Part shown: piece by piece, positions 42,926-54,819 of the stretch
Layout: the number at the start of each line of letters is the position of its first letter
Position numbering within the stretch: the stretch's first letter is position 1
Assembly: GCA_023055425.1 (NCBI GenBank)
Contig: JALGPY010000006.1
Location: 68,108,127 to 68,172,126, forward strand
DNA length: 64,000 bases
Source of the DNA: Linanthus parryae
Taxonomy: Eukaryota > Streptophyta > Magnoliopsida > Ericales > Polemoniaceae
Direction: 5' to 3'
The notes under the pieces: model-generated
Database searches by the model: none
Seen by the model: only the letters and a program-made list of their open reading frames with translations
Told to the model about the DNA's origin: nothing
Program-made: the position numbers and the translations under genes

Positions 42926-45900
42926 TCTTTCTTGTGACGTTCGTGCTTGTCACCTTTATCACAACTTAATAAAAAAAACACTTTTGAAGACCATCCAAAC
43001 ATGCTGCCAAACATAAACAAGATGCCATAAATTGGCATTTTACATAAGAAATAAGTTCGCTACAGACACTACTTGCATTCAGCAACATGTCATAGATTGT
43101 CAAAACTACATAAAATTTAGCATCACAACAAAGTTCCAAAAAATTCAAAGTCGCAGCAGATTCGAGCTTAGTTCAAAAACTACACAAGTCAATCCAGATT
43201 CTAGTCTAGTTAACAGAAATAATAGACGTAGTAGACATAGTGGATCCAAAACTCCGTGGCATGAACTATATATAGCACTCCATTCGCGAACACCTGGTCC
43301 AAAAAGCTAACGTACTCCATCTAGTGGATTATAATGTACCTGCAAACAATGATAAAAGGAATAAGATCATATAGTGGATTATGGGCAAACCACGTGTGTG
43401 GTTTTTGAAGTTTGGCCTTGAAAATATTGAATTGACATGAAACTTCGCTATAACAACTTTCAGCAAGTTTGGGAGGGCCTCATGTTAAAACTGCATTCCA
43501 TCATATGTGACAAGCAGGAACTATGTGGCTCTCTTGACGAGGCATTATGAGTATTAGTCTAGAACCCTTCAACTGCTAGTGCTAGTGAAGAGTAAATTTA
43601 TACTGAAAAACCACTGCAGTTCATTTGAAGAGCATACAGAGAATAAAATTAAGAACAAAAATACTTCTACCTTCACCACCACATATTTAGAATCAAAATG
43701 GTAAGGAGACTCACTTTCAATGTTGTCACCGACAACCTTCCTACTATAAACACCTACCCTACAATTCTTCCTTCCTCTCCATCTTTCTTTTCAAGGTGAA
43801 ACACGTGATATTTCTTTTGTGAATGTCCATCTATGTATTTGTTTTAGTATGGTCCCTAGGACTATGAGGTTATTCTTCTACTTTCAGTGGGACTGTAGGA
43901 GCTAAGGTCTTGGGATGCCTAAGCAGGAGCAGCAGACAAAATTGTTTAAAGAAACAGAGAAGCACCAATAGTGATACTAACCGGCTTCTCATCAGAGGAA
44001 GTATAATAGGACTGCTTTCTCCACTGAATTAATCGACCGTACTGCACAAAAATACACTATAATGTAAAGAAACAGCACACGACCGCTTAGGATATATCAT
44101 GAAACAACACTGTCTGAAATTCAGTCACAATATATTCAAAATTTCGAGGTGATGAAGATTACCGAATAACTTCAGGCTCCTTTGTTTCCGGAGTTGGTGC
44201 ACTAAGAACTGGAGAAACTGTCAGAGAAACGGGACTTAATATGGCAAAGCAATCTTCTGGGTACATGCTTTACTACCAGGGTATGATGTCAGCGAACCAA
44301 GTCTTCCACTGCAGCAACCTTGGGTTGCTCATATCAGTTTCCTTGCGATTAATTAAGTTGTTAGATGATCGATCTAATTAAACTGTTATAGAATAAGAAA
44401 TGAACTGACTCTATACTGTGATGAAATAAACACAATCTGAAGCACAACCTGGAAGCAGCTCGAGTAACAACTAACAAGAAAAAGGAATACAGTTATAGTG
44501 ATCAGAACTATGGTGTGTGAGATGTTTTTACTATGTCTGTGTCTATTGTTGGTTCTTTGGAAAAGGGAAAACAAATCACAGCCTATTATTGCAGGTAAGT
44601 GACTAACCATAAGATACTTGTGTTTTATGAGATCTGGGAAATAGTTTTGAATAAGTTATTTCAGTATGCAGAAAAGACCAAAGCAGAACTCCAATAACAG
44701 TTATGCAAATTGCAGACAGAAGAAGCAACAAGGATGATCTAGAGCTACCATTACTCGACTTTGATATGATAGCAAGTTCCACAAATTACTTATTGCAAAA
44801 AAAACAAGCTTGGAGAGAGAGGGTTCGGCCCTGTTTACAAGCTAAATTAATATGGAAACTAGACAATTTAGTACAAAGAAGAAAGATCATAGAAGAGAAT
44901 AAAGCATCAGTACAGTTACAAAAATTTCATGTTCCTTCAACCAAGTTTTAGATCCCCTATCCAACAGATCAACAAACCTACAAAGCCAAAAAAAAGTAAA
45001 CAAACTAACCTTTCACACTGTATGAGAGGGTCAGATCGAGATTTATTGGTGCAAACGTGTTGCTTCAAACAAGCTTCAAACAAAATAGGAGATTAGTTAG
45101 TACAATCCCCCCCCCCAAACAAACACTGAAAGAAAATAATCCTCAAACGAATGAATCAGACTAATCTCAATCGTACAGAAAATAATAGAATTGCACAGAA
45201 GAGAAGGGAGAGAATGAAGCAGAATGACAACATACCATCTGTGAAAGTCAAAGACCAAGAAACTCATCCAGTTAGAATCGAATCCCAGATTTCATAGAGA
45301 TGCCGTCGAGTGGTAGGATCGAATTCCTGATTAGGAAGTTGGTGGTTTGATCACCCCTTTGAACGATATCCGAACCCATTCAACCCTAGAACAAACCCAT
45401 ATTCCAAATACCTAATCCAAATCAGATGAGAGCAAAAACGAATAATTTGAATACGAAGAGAGGGCGGATGACATACCAGAGGAGAGCCGGGGAGGAACTA
45501 AAAAACCTGCAACGAAGTCTCCCTTCTCGCCCGATGACACTCTGGGGATAGGCACATCAGAGGTGTTTCAGTTCTTGCTTTGGGTTGCGATTTCTTTGTT
45601 AGGTTCCCGAGAGAGCAAGAAGGGAGGGAGCAGCGAGGGAAAGAGAGAGGGCGAGAGAGATCGAGAACAACGATTACAGAGAAACGGTACTGGTTCAATT
45701 CGCCGTGCTCTTCTTTTCCTCAACTTTTAGCCTCTTATGCTTCTCTGATCCGACGGTTGAGATGGGGAAACATTAAAAGGCTGATCTTTTTTTTTTTTTT
45801 TTTTTGCAAATTTTGAAAGGCTGATCTTTCTCGATCTATAGATATATAAATGGCCAATTTTTGTTTCCCTCCTTGCGATAAAGCACTATCTAGAGTTCAA

Positions 45901-46125
45901 TTTTTTTAGTTTAATTTGGTTTCCCGCTATCAATTTTTGGTTCCCTCTCTCCAATGATTTGATAGTGCATAAATAATTTAGTACCTCCGTTTCTTCTAAT
46001 TGACAAGTTTGTATGTCACTAAAATACAGTGATTGTCACTTTATTTCATAGTCCGAGGCGAGAAACTCCAGCGCATAAAATGCTCGACTACTTTTTTATC
46101 TGAATTGGGTAATTAGTTAAAATGT
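42926..46125. other. CACTA interior, no transposase recognised
   Basis: All open stretches are short (under about 100 codons) and none resembles TNPA/TNPD transposase. On the minus strand, from about 45700 leftward, the sequence looks like a transcribed, spliced unit: a GC-richer exon-like block with candidate donor GGTATGT near 45470, and others near 45010. This could be a decayed element gene or a captured host fragment. A 20-bp poly-T lies at about 45787-45806. Confidence 0.45.
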
Positions 46126-46247
46126 TGACAATCAACAACACATATATCGACAAACGCAAATATGGTAGATATATCCTGTATCTAGCTACAAAAAAGTGTT
46201 TGTCGACAAAAAAATTGTCAAGAAAGGTCATTATTCTTGTAGTGTAG

Positions 46248-46659
46248 AGTCAATCTCTATCTACAAACAGAGCGGTTTGAGCAAAAAAAATTTGTTCTCG
46301 ACTGGATTGTAGAGATAATATCCTTCGTTTTCTCAGGATATTCCACATAGCACATTTATCCGACTTGGGTTCAAGTTTATCTGTAAACCTTTTACATAAA
46401 CTTCATAACCCAAATTCCTTATGAATGACATACGAAGACATTTCGTAGTCCATATCTCATATGGTGTTTTTCATAATTAATTTAGATGGAACAGGGTTAA
46501 GGGCGAAATTTGTTGTAATTAGAACATGGCCCCTAAAAGTAATCTGGAAGTTCTGTTTTTCACATCATGGACCGAACCGTTTCCAACAAGGTCCGATATC
46601 TTCTCAGACACGCCATTCCATAATGGTGTTCTAGGTAGAGTGAGTTGGGATCACATCCC
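46248..46659 (-). pseudogene. Element F integrase, C-terminal part
   Basis: Collinear with G 49900-50330: the YFYNP-type block, the VYVKRLQ-type block and ISYGMV-type wording. The catalytic Glu is preserved near 46605 (GVSEK). Ends at the element G insertion with CCCATACT. Confidence 0.75.
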
Positions 46660-46664
46660 ATACT

Positions 46665-48102
46665 TGTTGGGTTTTGAAGTAGGTAACGCAGCGGAATAAC
46701 AAAGTTAATTCTACTTCAATGCCCACCACGGATCGTCAGGAAGAGACATCATAACATGATAAGGGACATAGTATTGTGTACCTTTGAATTTGTGAGATCA
46801 CACGAAGAATGATGTCCTCGTCTCTACGGTTGATCCACGTCTAGAGGTGAGATCTAGATTCTTCCGTAAAAAAAGTGCTAGCTTGAACCCGGAGGAAGAG
46901 GGAAGAAGATCAAAGCAACAAAGGCACAAGAGGACGGGCGGCCTCCTCTTTGAGCCGACGGGAAGGGGGGGGGGGGGGGACGGGGCTGGGGTTTCGGCCC
47001 TAGCTCTTGTCTTGATCTCTATTTTGCTCTCTCCCACTCTCTTTGTTATGTCTAATAACAATTAACATCAAGTGGGAAGGAAGCTAGAGCCTCTTTATAT
47101 ACTCCAACAACTCCTTGTTGTTTCCATAAAAGAGTTTCCTAATTCTAGATGAACTAGAACTATTTCCTTCCTTGAAAATTAGTCCTACTAAGTTTGCAAG
47201 GTGTTGCACAATGATCCTTCTATTAACTAATCAATATTAATTAATCCCAAATCTAGCTCTACTCTATTTGATGTGTGACCCTATAGGTTTCTATATAGTT
47301 GGTAGAAACTCTTACTAACATGGAGCGGTGTCTAGCAACACATCCATGCCACCCAACCAATAGAAATAGTCAGTGATCCCGACAAACCTCTTGTGCCCAA
47401 TATGTCATATTGCATTATCCCTTTGTCTCCATATCAGGATTGGACACGATACATACATCGTCACACTCGTATATCCAATCCATAGTTCCTTGATCCTGGG
47501 AATATGCTTATGCTTGCAGATAGCATCAATATCTCTATATTGATTTATCTGAGTCTGGCCAGACATTCAATAAGCCTCATCCCTCGAGTGGCCGTGGATA
47601 TTTACCCCCATTACGTGGGAGGGAAAAATCCTATCTACGTCACTACGATCTCTAAGCTTGCTTCCTACCACGCCCGATAGCCATCTTTATGATTACCCAG
47701 TTACGGTGTAACGTTTGATAACATCAAAACGCAATTCCACAACTAGAGTATCTAGTGAGTTCAAGTCTAAGGATTGCAATTATATTAGCACTACGAAAAG
47801 CGATTGTGACTTAACATAATCTAATGTATCCTTTTCGTTGTGGGTCAATCCAGTATGCCATTACTCCTAATGCATACCCATGTGTTAGACTTGATATCTC
47901 CATATCAATCTACTCACATACTAGTCTATATTTGATCGTCCTATTAATCAATATAGTGGAATAGGGATATTTAAGATAAACAACACATTTTATCTAAGGA
48001 CTTCATTATATTAAATATCACAATATATAATAAATGAATATTCTAGCCAAAAACAATGTTTATACTAAATATACGATTGCCTCTAGGGAATCTATTCCAA
48101 CA
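46665..48102 (-). repeat. Element G 3' LTR
   Basis: Starts TGTTGGGTTTTGAAG and ends TCCAACA on the + strand. Alignable by eye with few differences to 53069-54365. Includes a poly-G run near 46966-46979. The purine tract complement GTCTCCCACTTGCA follows at 48103. Confidence 0.93.
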
Positions 48103-48145
48103 GTCTCCCACTTGCACTAGAGCTAATCTGGCGCATCTCGTATGC

Positions 48146-49408
48146 CTATAGATCTGGCGTGCCCTTCATGCTTTCGTTGCGCAAGAGGTTTTGTGAGCGG
48201 ATCTGAAACATTGTCATCCGTTGGATCTTGCACATCTTCACATCTCCTCGATCGATCATATCACGAATAAGATGGAATCTCCTAAGTACATGCTTTGATT
48301 TCTGGTGTGATCTTGGTTCCTTGGCCTGTGCAATCGCCCCAGATTTGTCACAGTACAACTCTATGGGATCCACGATGCTAGGGACCACACCGAGCTCAGT
48401 GATAAACTTCTTTATCCAAACTGCCTCTTTCGCTGCTTCCGCAGCAGCAATGTACTCAGCTTCAGTTGTAGCATCAGAAACTGTCCCTTGCTTGGAACTC
48501 TTCCAGCTTACAGCTCCTCCATTCAGGCAAAACACGTATCCAGACTGCAATCTGTAGTCATCTTTGTCGGTTTGGAAGCTTGCATCAGTGTAACCCCTTA
48601 CACTTAGCTCTTCCTTACCTCCAAATATCAAGAATACATCCTTAGTCCTTTTTAAGTACTTTAGGATGTTCTTGACAGCAATCCAGTGACTCTCACCCAG
48701 ATTGGACTGGTATCTGCTCACCATACTCAACGCGTATGACACGTCTGGTCTAGTACATAGCACGGCGTACATGATGGATCCTATGGCCGAAGCATAGGGT
48801 ATCCTACTCATGCGGTCCTTCTCAATCTCATTGGAGGGACAGTCATTCTTAGAAAGAGTGACTCCATGTGACATGGGAAAGAATCCCTTCTTGGAATCTT
48901 GCATTTTTAACCTTTTCAACACCTTGTCAATATATGTACTTTGACTTAGGCCGAGAAACCTTTTAGATCTATCCCTATGGTTCTTTATACCAAGTATATA
49001 GGCTGCGTCTCCTAAGTCCTTCATTGCAAAGCACTTTCCTAGCCAATCTTTAACAGATTGCAAAGTAGGAATATCATTGTCAATGATTAGTATGTCATCC
49101 ACATACAAGACCAGAAATACTACAGAGCTCCCACTAACCTTCTTGTAAACACAAGGCTCATCTTCGTTCTTGATGAAGCCAAACTCTTTGACTGCGTCAA
49201 CAAAACGTTGATTCCAACTCCTAGAAGCTTTCTTTAATCCATAGATGGATCTTTGCAGCTTACAGACTTTATTGGCACTCTCTGGATCCTCAAAACCCTC
49301 CGGTTGTGTCATGTACACATCCTCGAGGAGGTTCCCGTAAAGAAACGCTGTTTTGACATCCATTTGCCAAATCTCATAGTCGTAGTATGCTGCAATAGCA
49401 AGTAGGAT
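48146..49408 (-). pseudogene. Element G RT palm and RNase H (about 405-codon open stretch)
   Basis: The open reading runs 49363-48146: QMDVKTAFLYGN with the first catalytic Asp, LEDVYMTQPEGFEDP, SIYGLKKASRSWN, an intact YVDD palm motif, and WLGKCFAMKDLGDAAYILGI. RNase H follows with GYTDASFQTDKDD, SGYVFCLNGGAVSWKSSKQ, TTEAEYIAA and SHQKSKHVLRRFHLIRD. A one-base frameshift near 48232 replaces the normal C-terminal tail with unrelated residues. It is separated from the upstream RT by one TGA (49409-49411). Catalytic residues look intact. Confidence 0.93.
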
Positions 49409-50014
49409 TCAAATGGATTTAGTCATGGCGACTGGTGAAAAGGTCTCATCATAGTCAATACCATGAATCTGTCTATACCTTTTGGCTACCAATCGCCCTT
49501 TATAGGCAACTACCTTGCCATCCATGTCGGTCTTCTTCTTGAAGACCCATTTGCACCCTATGGGCCGAGCCCCTTCGGGTGGTTCCACCAAAGTCCATAC
49601 TTTGTTGGTGTACATGGAATCCATTTCGGATCTCATGGCTTCAAGCCACTTCTTAGAGTCTGGGCCTTTCATGGCCTCTCCGTAGGTTGCAGGCTCATCA
49701 TCTATGAGTGGTACGTCATCGGGCTTAGTCACGAGAAGTCCATACCTCTCTGGATCATGACGCACTCTTCCTGATCTATGGAGCTCATGTGTTACCTGAA
49801 CAGGTTCTTCCACAACTACTTGTGGTTCTTGCTCATGCCCCATCATCGGTTCAGTGATTTGTGGTTCTTTAATATCTTCAAGTTCTACATCCCTCCCACT
49901 TGCTTCTTTAGAGACAAATTCTCTTTCTAGAAACACGCCGGTCCGAGCAACAAACACTTTGTTCTCAATGGGATTGTAGAAGTAATATCCTTTAGTTTCC
50001 TTAGGATATCCCAC
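49409..50014 (-). pseudogene. Element G integrase C-terminus, linker and RT N-terminus
   Basis: The 201-codon stretch reads GYPKETKGYYFYNPIENKVFVAR (integrase C-terminal region), a Glu/Pro/Val-rich linker, ELHRSGRVRHDPERY, then RT: EAMRSEMDSMYTNKVWTLVEPPEG, CKWVFKKK, KGRLVAKRY and HGIDYDETFSPVAM. It ends in a TGA at a codon where Arg (CGA) would be expected. Confidence 0.9.
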
Positions 50015-50018
50015 AAAT

Positions 50019-50915
50019 TTACTTGGGCCCGAGCTTGTCTGTTTGTAAACGTTTTACATAGACATAGCAGCCCCAAATCCTCATAAACAACACTATGGGA
50101 CGCTTCCCAGTCCATATCTCATATGGTGTCTTCATGACTGGCTTGGATGGAACGTGATTAATGGTAAAAGTTGCCGTCATTAGAGCATGTCCCCAAAAGG
50201 ATATCGGAAGATCTGTTTGAGAAATCATAGATCGCACCATATCTAATAGAGTGCGATTCCTCCTATCGGACACGCCATTCCATTGTGGCGTTCCGGGTGG
50301 AGTGAGATGGGATACTATCCCACACTCTCTAAGATACTCATCAAACTCTTGGCCACGGTCCGATCGTAGAGCCTTAATACTTTTGCCAAGTTGCTTCTCT
50401 ACTTCATTCTTGAATTCTTTGAACAATTCAAAGGATTCGGATTCGGCCTTCATAAGGTATACAAATCCATATCTACTGAAATCATCAGCGTATGTGATGA
50501 AGTAGGTATAACCACCTCTGGTAGGCGTGGGGAATGGTCCACACACATCGGTATGTATGAGTGCCAATAACTCACTAGTCCTTTCACCTTTCTTATTGAA
50601 AGGGGACTTTGTCATTTTTCCTAATAGACAAGATTCACATGTCTCATATGATTCCAAATCAAATGAGTCTAGAAGTCCATCCTTATGGAGTCTAGATATG
50701 CGTTTCTCATTTATATGGCCTAAACGACAGTGCCATAGATATGTAGAATTTAAATCATTAGTTTTAATCCTTTTAGTATTTACGTTATAGATTGGCCTAT
50801 TTAGATCAAGGATATACAATCCATTAGACAAATGCGCACTACAATAGTGCATACTATCAAAATAAATGGAGCAACACTTGTCCTTTATTGAAATAGAAAA
50901 ACCTTTCTCGTCCAA
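50019..50915 (-). pseudogene. Element G integrase (GAG-pre-integrase and DDE core)
   Basis: A 298-codon open stretch, uninterrupted inside but in a different frame from gag-protease upstream and RT downstream. It shows the zinc region LWHCRLGHI and CESCLLGK, the first Asp in HTDVCGP, the second in RSDRGQEF, and an Asp (GVSDRRN, codon 50265-50267) where the catalytic Glu of the D,D-35-E triad should be; F still has Glu there. One frame change lies near 50900-50930 and one near 50015. Confidence 0.92.
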
Positions 50916-52024
50916 AAAGAAACGGAATTAATGTTTTTGCTCATAGCAGGCACATAATAGAAATTGTCTAATTCTAAAATAAGTCCAGAAGGCAAAGATA
51001 CCTCATAAATGCCTACAGCTAATGCATCAACTTTTGCTCCATTCCCGACGCGCAAGTCTATCTCCCCTTTACTCAATGTTCTACTTCTTTTCAAATCCTG
51101 CACATTACGACAAATGTGAGAACCACATCCGGTATCCAATACCCAAGATGAAGAAATAGAAAGATTGACGTCTATAACATAAATACCTGGTGGTGGTGGA
51201 ATCACTATTCCAAGCTTCTTATCCTCCAGATATTTAGCGCAATTCTTCCTCCAGTGACCCGGCTGGCTGCAGTAGTGACACTCACCCTTAGCCACGCCTC
51301 CATTAGGCTTTAGGGCTTCCTTGGATTTCGCAACTTTCTTGCGCTTTCCTTTAGAAGTAGAGGCAACTGACTTGATCTTCTTCTTATGCACCATCATTAT
51401 GGCTTTGCCCTTGCCTTTGTTGACGCTCTGTTCCGCTGTCTTTAGCATGTTCAATAAGTCAGGCAGAGTCTTACTGATCTCGTTCATATCATAGTTCATG
51501 ATGAACTGATTATAACTGTCAGGCAACGATTGCAAGACAAGATCAGTAGCAAAATCTTGGCCTAATGGGAACCCCAGTCTCTCAAGGTTCTCTATGTACC
51601 CGATCATTCAGAGTACATGAGGCCCTACTGGATTCCCCTCTGCAAGACTACTCTTGAATAATGCTTTAGACACCTGATAGCGCACATGCCTAGCCTGTTC
51701 CTGAAACAATTGTTTCAAGTGTATGATCATATCATAGGCTTCCATATTCTCATGCTGATTCTAAAGCTCAGGAGTCACGGTACAAAGCATGAGACAAATC
51801 ACGTCATAAGAATCATCAATATGTTTCTAATGTGCCCTCATTTCCGCTAGAAGAGACTCGTCTTGTGGTGGTGCTGGAATTTGAGTGTCCAAGACGTAAA
51901 GCTTCTTTTCTTGCTTAAGGACAATCCTTAAGTTTCTGTACCGGTCAAGGAAATTTCTTCTAGACAGTTTATCCTTCTCAAGGACAGATCGTAGGGATGA
52001 AGTCGATGCGTTGTTGTTTGCCAT
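50885..52024 (-). pseudogene. Element G gag and protease
   Basis: The start at 52024 (MANNNASTSSLRSVLEKDKLS) was chosen because it is the first ATG after the leader and B begins alike. Nonsense codons are TAG at 51827-51829, TAG at 51761-51763 and TGA at 51608-51610; the frame is otherwise continuous. Then come IMNYDMNEISKTLPDLLNML and a Lys-rich stretch. The zinc knuckle CHYCSQPGHWRKNC (about 51280-51240) follows, and the protease with SSWVLDTGCGSHIC (catalytic Asp-Thr-Gly) and YYVPAMSKNINSVS. Frame ends at about 50885. Confidence 0.9.
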
Positions 52025-53068
52025 TTGGAATTCTACAAAACGAGAAATGTGCAATTTTAGTATTTTGAACAATTTAACTATATTCAATAATTGCTAGATC
52101 ATCAAATATATCTCCCACTATTTTTCTCGGATTAATAGCCCTCACCATTAATGCGGAAAATATCATTATATTTTCTAGTGGGTCCAAGATCCCTTTTTCA
52201 CTTCTTCTTGAGCTTGCTTTGGCAAGTCACCCAAGAACAGGTTATTTAGGTAGGAATCGTTCCAATTGCATCATATGCAACTCTTGGTCCAATTAGGTGA
52301 ATAACTCTTTTATTCTTTATCCCTTGGATAACCCCTAATTGTCATGCCTCTAGGCTCATCAATCCAATTGATTCTTGCCTAGTTGCGTCCAACCTCTTGC
52401 TTCAACATACACACATTACTAGCTTGTGTCGTCCGCAACACACCATGGTAAATTAAAATCGCATTGCTTTGGCAAGCCCGAATTTTAATAAACCTTGATC
52501 ATGAAGGGTGTTTTGGCAAGAGAAGGCAAAAACGCAATATTTAATTGAGGGATTTTTTTCTTTTAAATTGTTTGGTTGATCTTATCAACATGGCCTACTT
52601 ATTTGGATTGGGCAATCCACAATAACAGACCAACCTTTTTTATGATTATCTTGTTATTATTTTCGCTAGTATCGCCATACACACAAAATAAAATAACAAG
52701 GCATAAATAATAAACATCCACAAACATAAATGAAATGTGGCATGGATATGACCCCTAGACTAATGATATTATCAAGCCAATGATAATATCCAATTGCCCT
52801 AAAGTTCCGAGCTTATCTCCATGTGCACCACCATAGCTGCGCGCCTAGGGATGTCTTCTTTGTCTCTTGGCTCCTTTGGTTCTCCGGTCTTCTTCTCCAT
52901 GTTCTTGGCTATCATCTAAATATATCTAATTCTAGCCTAACATCTAGAATAAATAAATAACAAAAGCCTCACATTTCGAGGAGAAAAAGACGACTCGCAG
53001 TCCATAAAACCTAATTAATTATTACATTAATTCGATCAGCTCGCATGCCGTAAACCAAACCACAAAGC
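52025..53068 (-). other. Element G leader (5' UTR), PBS missing
   Basis: No ORF is supported. It parallels B's leader (shared TTATTTAGGTAGGAA and CCAATTAGGTGAATAACT or CAATTGGGTGAATAACT strings). The part next to the LTR (53000-53068) contains no TGGTATCAGAGC-type site in either orientation. Confidence 0.7.
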
Positions 53069-54365
53069 AAAGAATGATGTCCTCGTCTCTACGGTTGATC
53101 CACGTCTAGAGGTGAGATCTAGATTCTTCCTTCAAACAAGTGCTAGCTTGAACCCGGAGGAAGAGGGAGAAGATCAAAGCAACAAAGGCACAAGAGGAGG
53201 GGCGGCCTCCTCTTTGAGCCCACAGGAAGGGGGGGGGCGGATGGGGCTAGGGTTTCGGCCCTAGCTCTTGTCTTGCTCTCTCTTTTGCTCTCTCCCACTC
53301 TCTTTTTTATGTCTAATAACAATTAACATCAAGTGGGAAGGAAGCTAGAGCCTCTTTATTTACTCCAAAAACTCCTTGTTGTTTCCATAAAAGAGTTTCC
53401 TAATTCTAGATGAACTAGAACTATTCCCTTCCTTGCAAATTAGTCCTACTAAGTTTGCAAGGTGTTGCACAATGATCCTTCTATTAATTAATCAATATTA
53501 ATTAATCTCAAATCTAGCTCTACTCTATTTGACGTGTGACCCCATAGGTTTCTATATAGTTGGTAGTAACTCTTACTAACATGGAGCGGTGTCTAGCAAC
53601 ACATCCATGCCACCCAACCAATAGAAATAGTCAGTGATCTCGACAAACCTCTTGTGACCAATATGTCATATTGCATTATCCCTTTGTCTCCATATCCGGA
53701 TTGGACACGAGACATACATCGTCACACTCGTATATCCAATCCATAGTTCCTCGATCCTGGGAATATGCTTATGCTTGCAGATAACATCAATATCTCTATA
53801 TTGATTTATCTGAGTCTGGCCAGACATTCAATAAGCCTCATCCCTCGAGTGGCCATGGATATTTACCCCCATTATGTGGGAGGGACAAATCCTATCTACG
53901 TTACTACGATCTCTAAGCTTGCTTCCAACCACGCCCGATAGCCATCTTTATGATTACCCAGTTACGGTGTAACGTTTGATAACATCGAAGCGCAATATTC
54001 CACAACTAGAGTATCTAGTGACTTCAAGTCTAAGGATTGCAATTATATTAGCACTACGAAAAGCGATTGTGACTTGACATAATCTAATGTATCCTTTTCG
54101 TTGTGGGTCAATCCAGTATACCATTACTCCTAATGCATACCCATGTGTTAGACTTGATATCTCCATATCAATCTACCCACATACTAGTCTATATTTGGTC
54201 GTCCTATTAATCAATATAGTGGACTAGGGATATTTAAGATAAACAACACATTTTATCTAAGGACTTCATTTTATTAAATATCACAATATATAATAAATGA
54301 ATATTCTAGCCAAGCACAATGTTCATACTAAATATACGATTGCCTCTAGGGCATCTATTCCAACA
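53069..54365 (-). repeat. Element G 5' LTR, inner end deleted
   Basis: Matches 46805-48102 closely, but the first about 140 bp of the other LTR (46665-46804) have no counterpart here. The outer end (TCCAACA, 54359-54365) and ATACT duplication are intact. Confidence 0.9.
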
Positions 54366-54370
54366 ATACT

Positions 54371-54503
54371 CCCTTAGATGCTCAAACTGTTGACTTGAGT
54401 ACTCACGCCTCTACGATCATATCGTAAATCTTTAATACTTTTTGTCAAGCTGGTTCTCTAATTCATTCTTGAATTCCTTGAACGATACAAAGGATTAGGA
54501 GTT
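54371..54503 (-). pseudogene. Element F integrase, core fragment right of G
   Basis: Collinear with G at about 50320-50455: the AAATCTTTAATACTTTTTG..AAGC block and TTCATTCTTGAATTCCTTGAAC. Similarity stops at about 54503. Confidence 0.75.
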
Positions 54504-54814
54504 TGATTTAAATTAATTCAAAAATTGACGTGAAAGCAAAGCACGATTGGTTTTGCGCGATTATACAACTACGCGCGTGGTATATGCTTAAAAGGGGGCT
54601 AAGACAGTACATCCCAGGTAGATTGATTACCATCCACGTGGCATCCATCAACGAGGTTCGATGGTACTCCACTAATACTCTATCATTGTTTTTATATTCG
54701 CACTTATCCATGTGGGCGCTGTGAGACAGGGTCGCCCTCGATACTAACTGCGCGGGAGTTGTAGGGTTCAATTAGCTTGGAGGCTAGAATAAGGCACATC
54801 GCACGCGAGCAGGA
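54504..54814. other. Unassigned spacer, host of element H
   Basis: No convincing ORF. The sequence resumes at 62342 after element H. It has GC-richer strings such as CGCGCGTGG and GGGCGCTGTGAG, but I recognise no family. Confidence 0.4.
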
Positions 54815-54819
54815 GCTAT

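Larger units (their letters stand above)
42611..46244. mobile_element. Non-autonomous CACTA (CMC/En-Spm) DNA transposon
   Basis: It starts CACTACAACAAATACTGCC and ends with the complement of CACTACAAGAATAATGACC, the diagnostic CACTA termini, flanked by a 3-bp duplication TAG at 42608-42610 and 46245-46247. Both subterminal regions carry repeated TTTGTCGG/CCGACAAA-type 7-9-mers (about 42648-42920 and 46130-46225), as expected of transposase-binding sites. The 3.6-kb interior has no transposase-like ORF. Its insertion splits element F integrase/RT DNA cleanly. Confidence 0.92.
46665..54365 (-). mobile_element. Element G: best preserved Ty1/copia element, inserted in element F integrase
   Basis: LTRs at 46665-48102 and 53069-54365 with target duplication ATACT at 46660-46664 and 54366-54370. 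F integrase continues across the gap. Reading leftward: leader, gag (start 52024), protease, integrase, RT, RNase H, purine tract. Few lesions are present: four nonsense codons, two frame changes around integrase, one near the RNase H end, and a deletion that removed the PBS and the inner end of the 5' LTR. It is related to B and F. Confidence 0.95.
39781..54503 (-). mobile_element. Element F: decayed Ty1/copia element (B/G relative), interrupted by CACTA and G, 5' part missing
   Basis: A 3' LTR (39781-41179) is followed by minus strand RNase H/RT remnants (41180-42607) and integrase remnants (46248-46659 and 54371-54503). The pieces rejoin exactly when CACTA and G are removed with one copy of each target duplication, and are then collinear with G's pol. 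Gag, protease, PBS and 5' LTR are absent beyond 54503, where the similarity ends abruptly. Confidence 0.85.

Noticed and set aside
45580..45816. Protein-coding gene inside the CACTA element
   Set aside because: The open stretch is low-complexity and runs into a poly-T tract. The opposite strand looks more like a 5' UTR exon.
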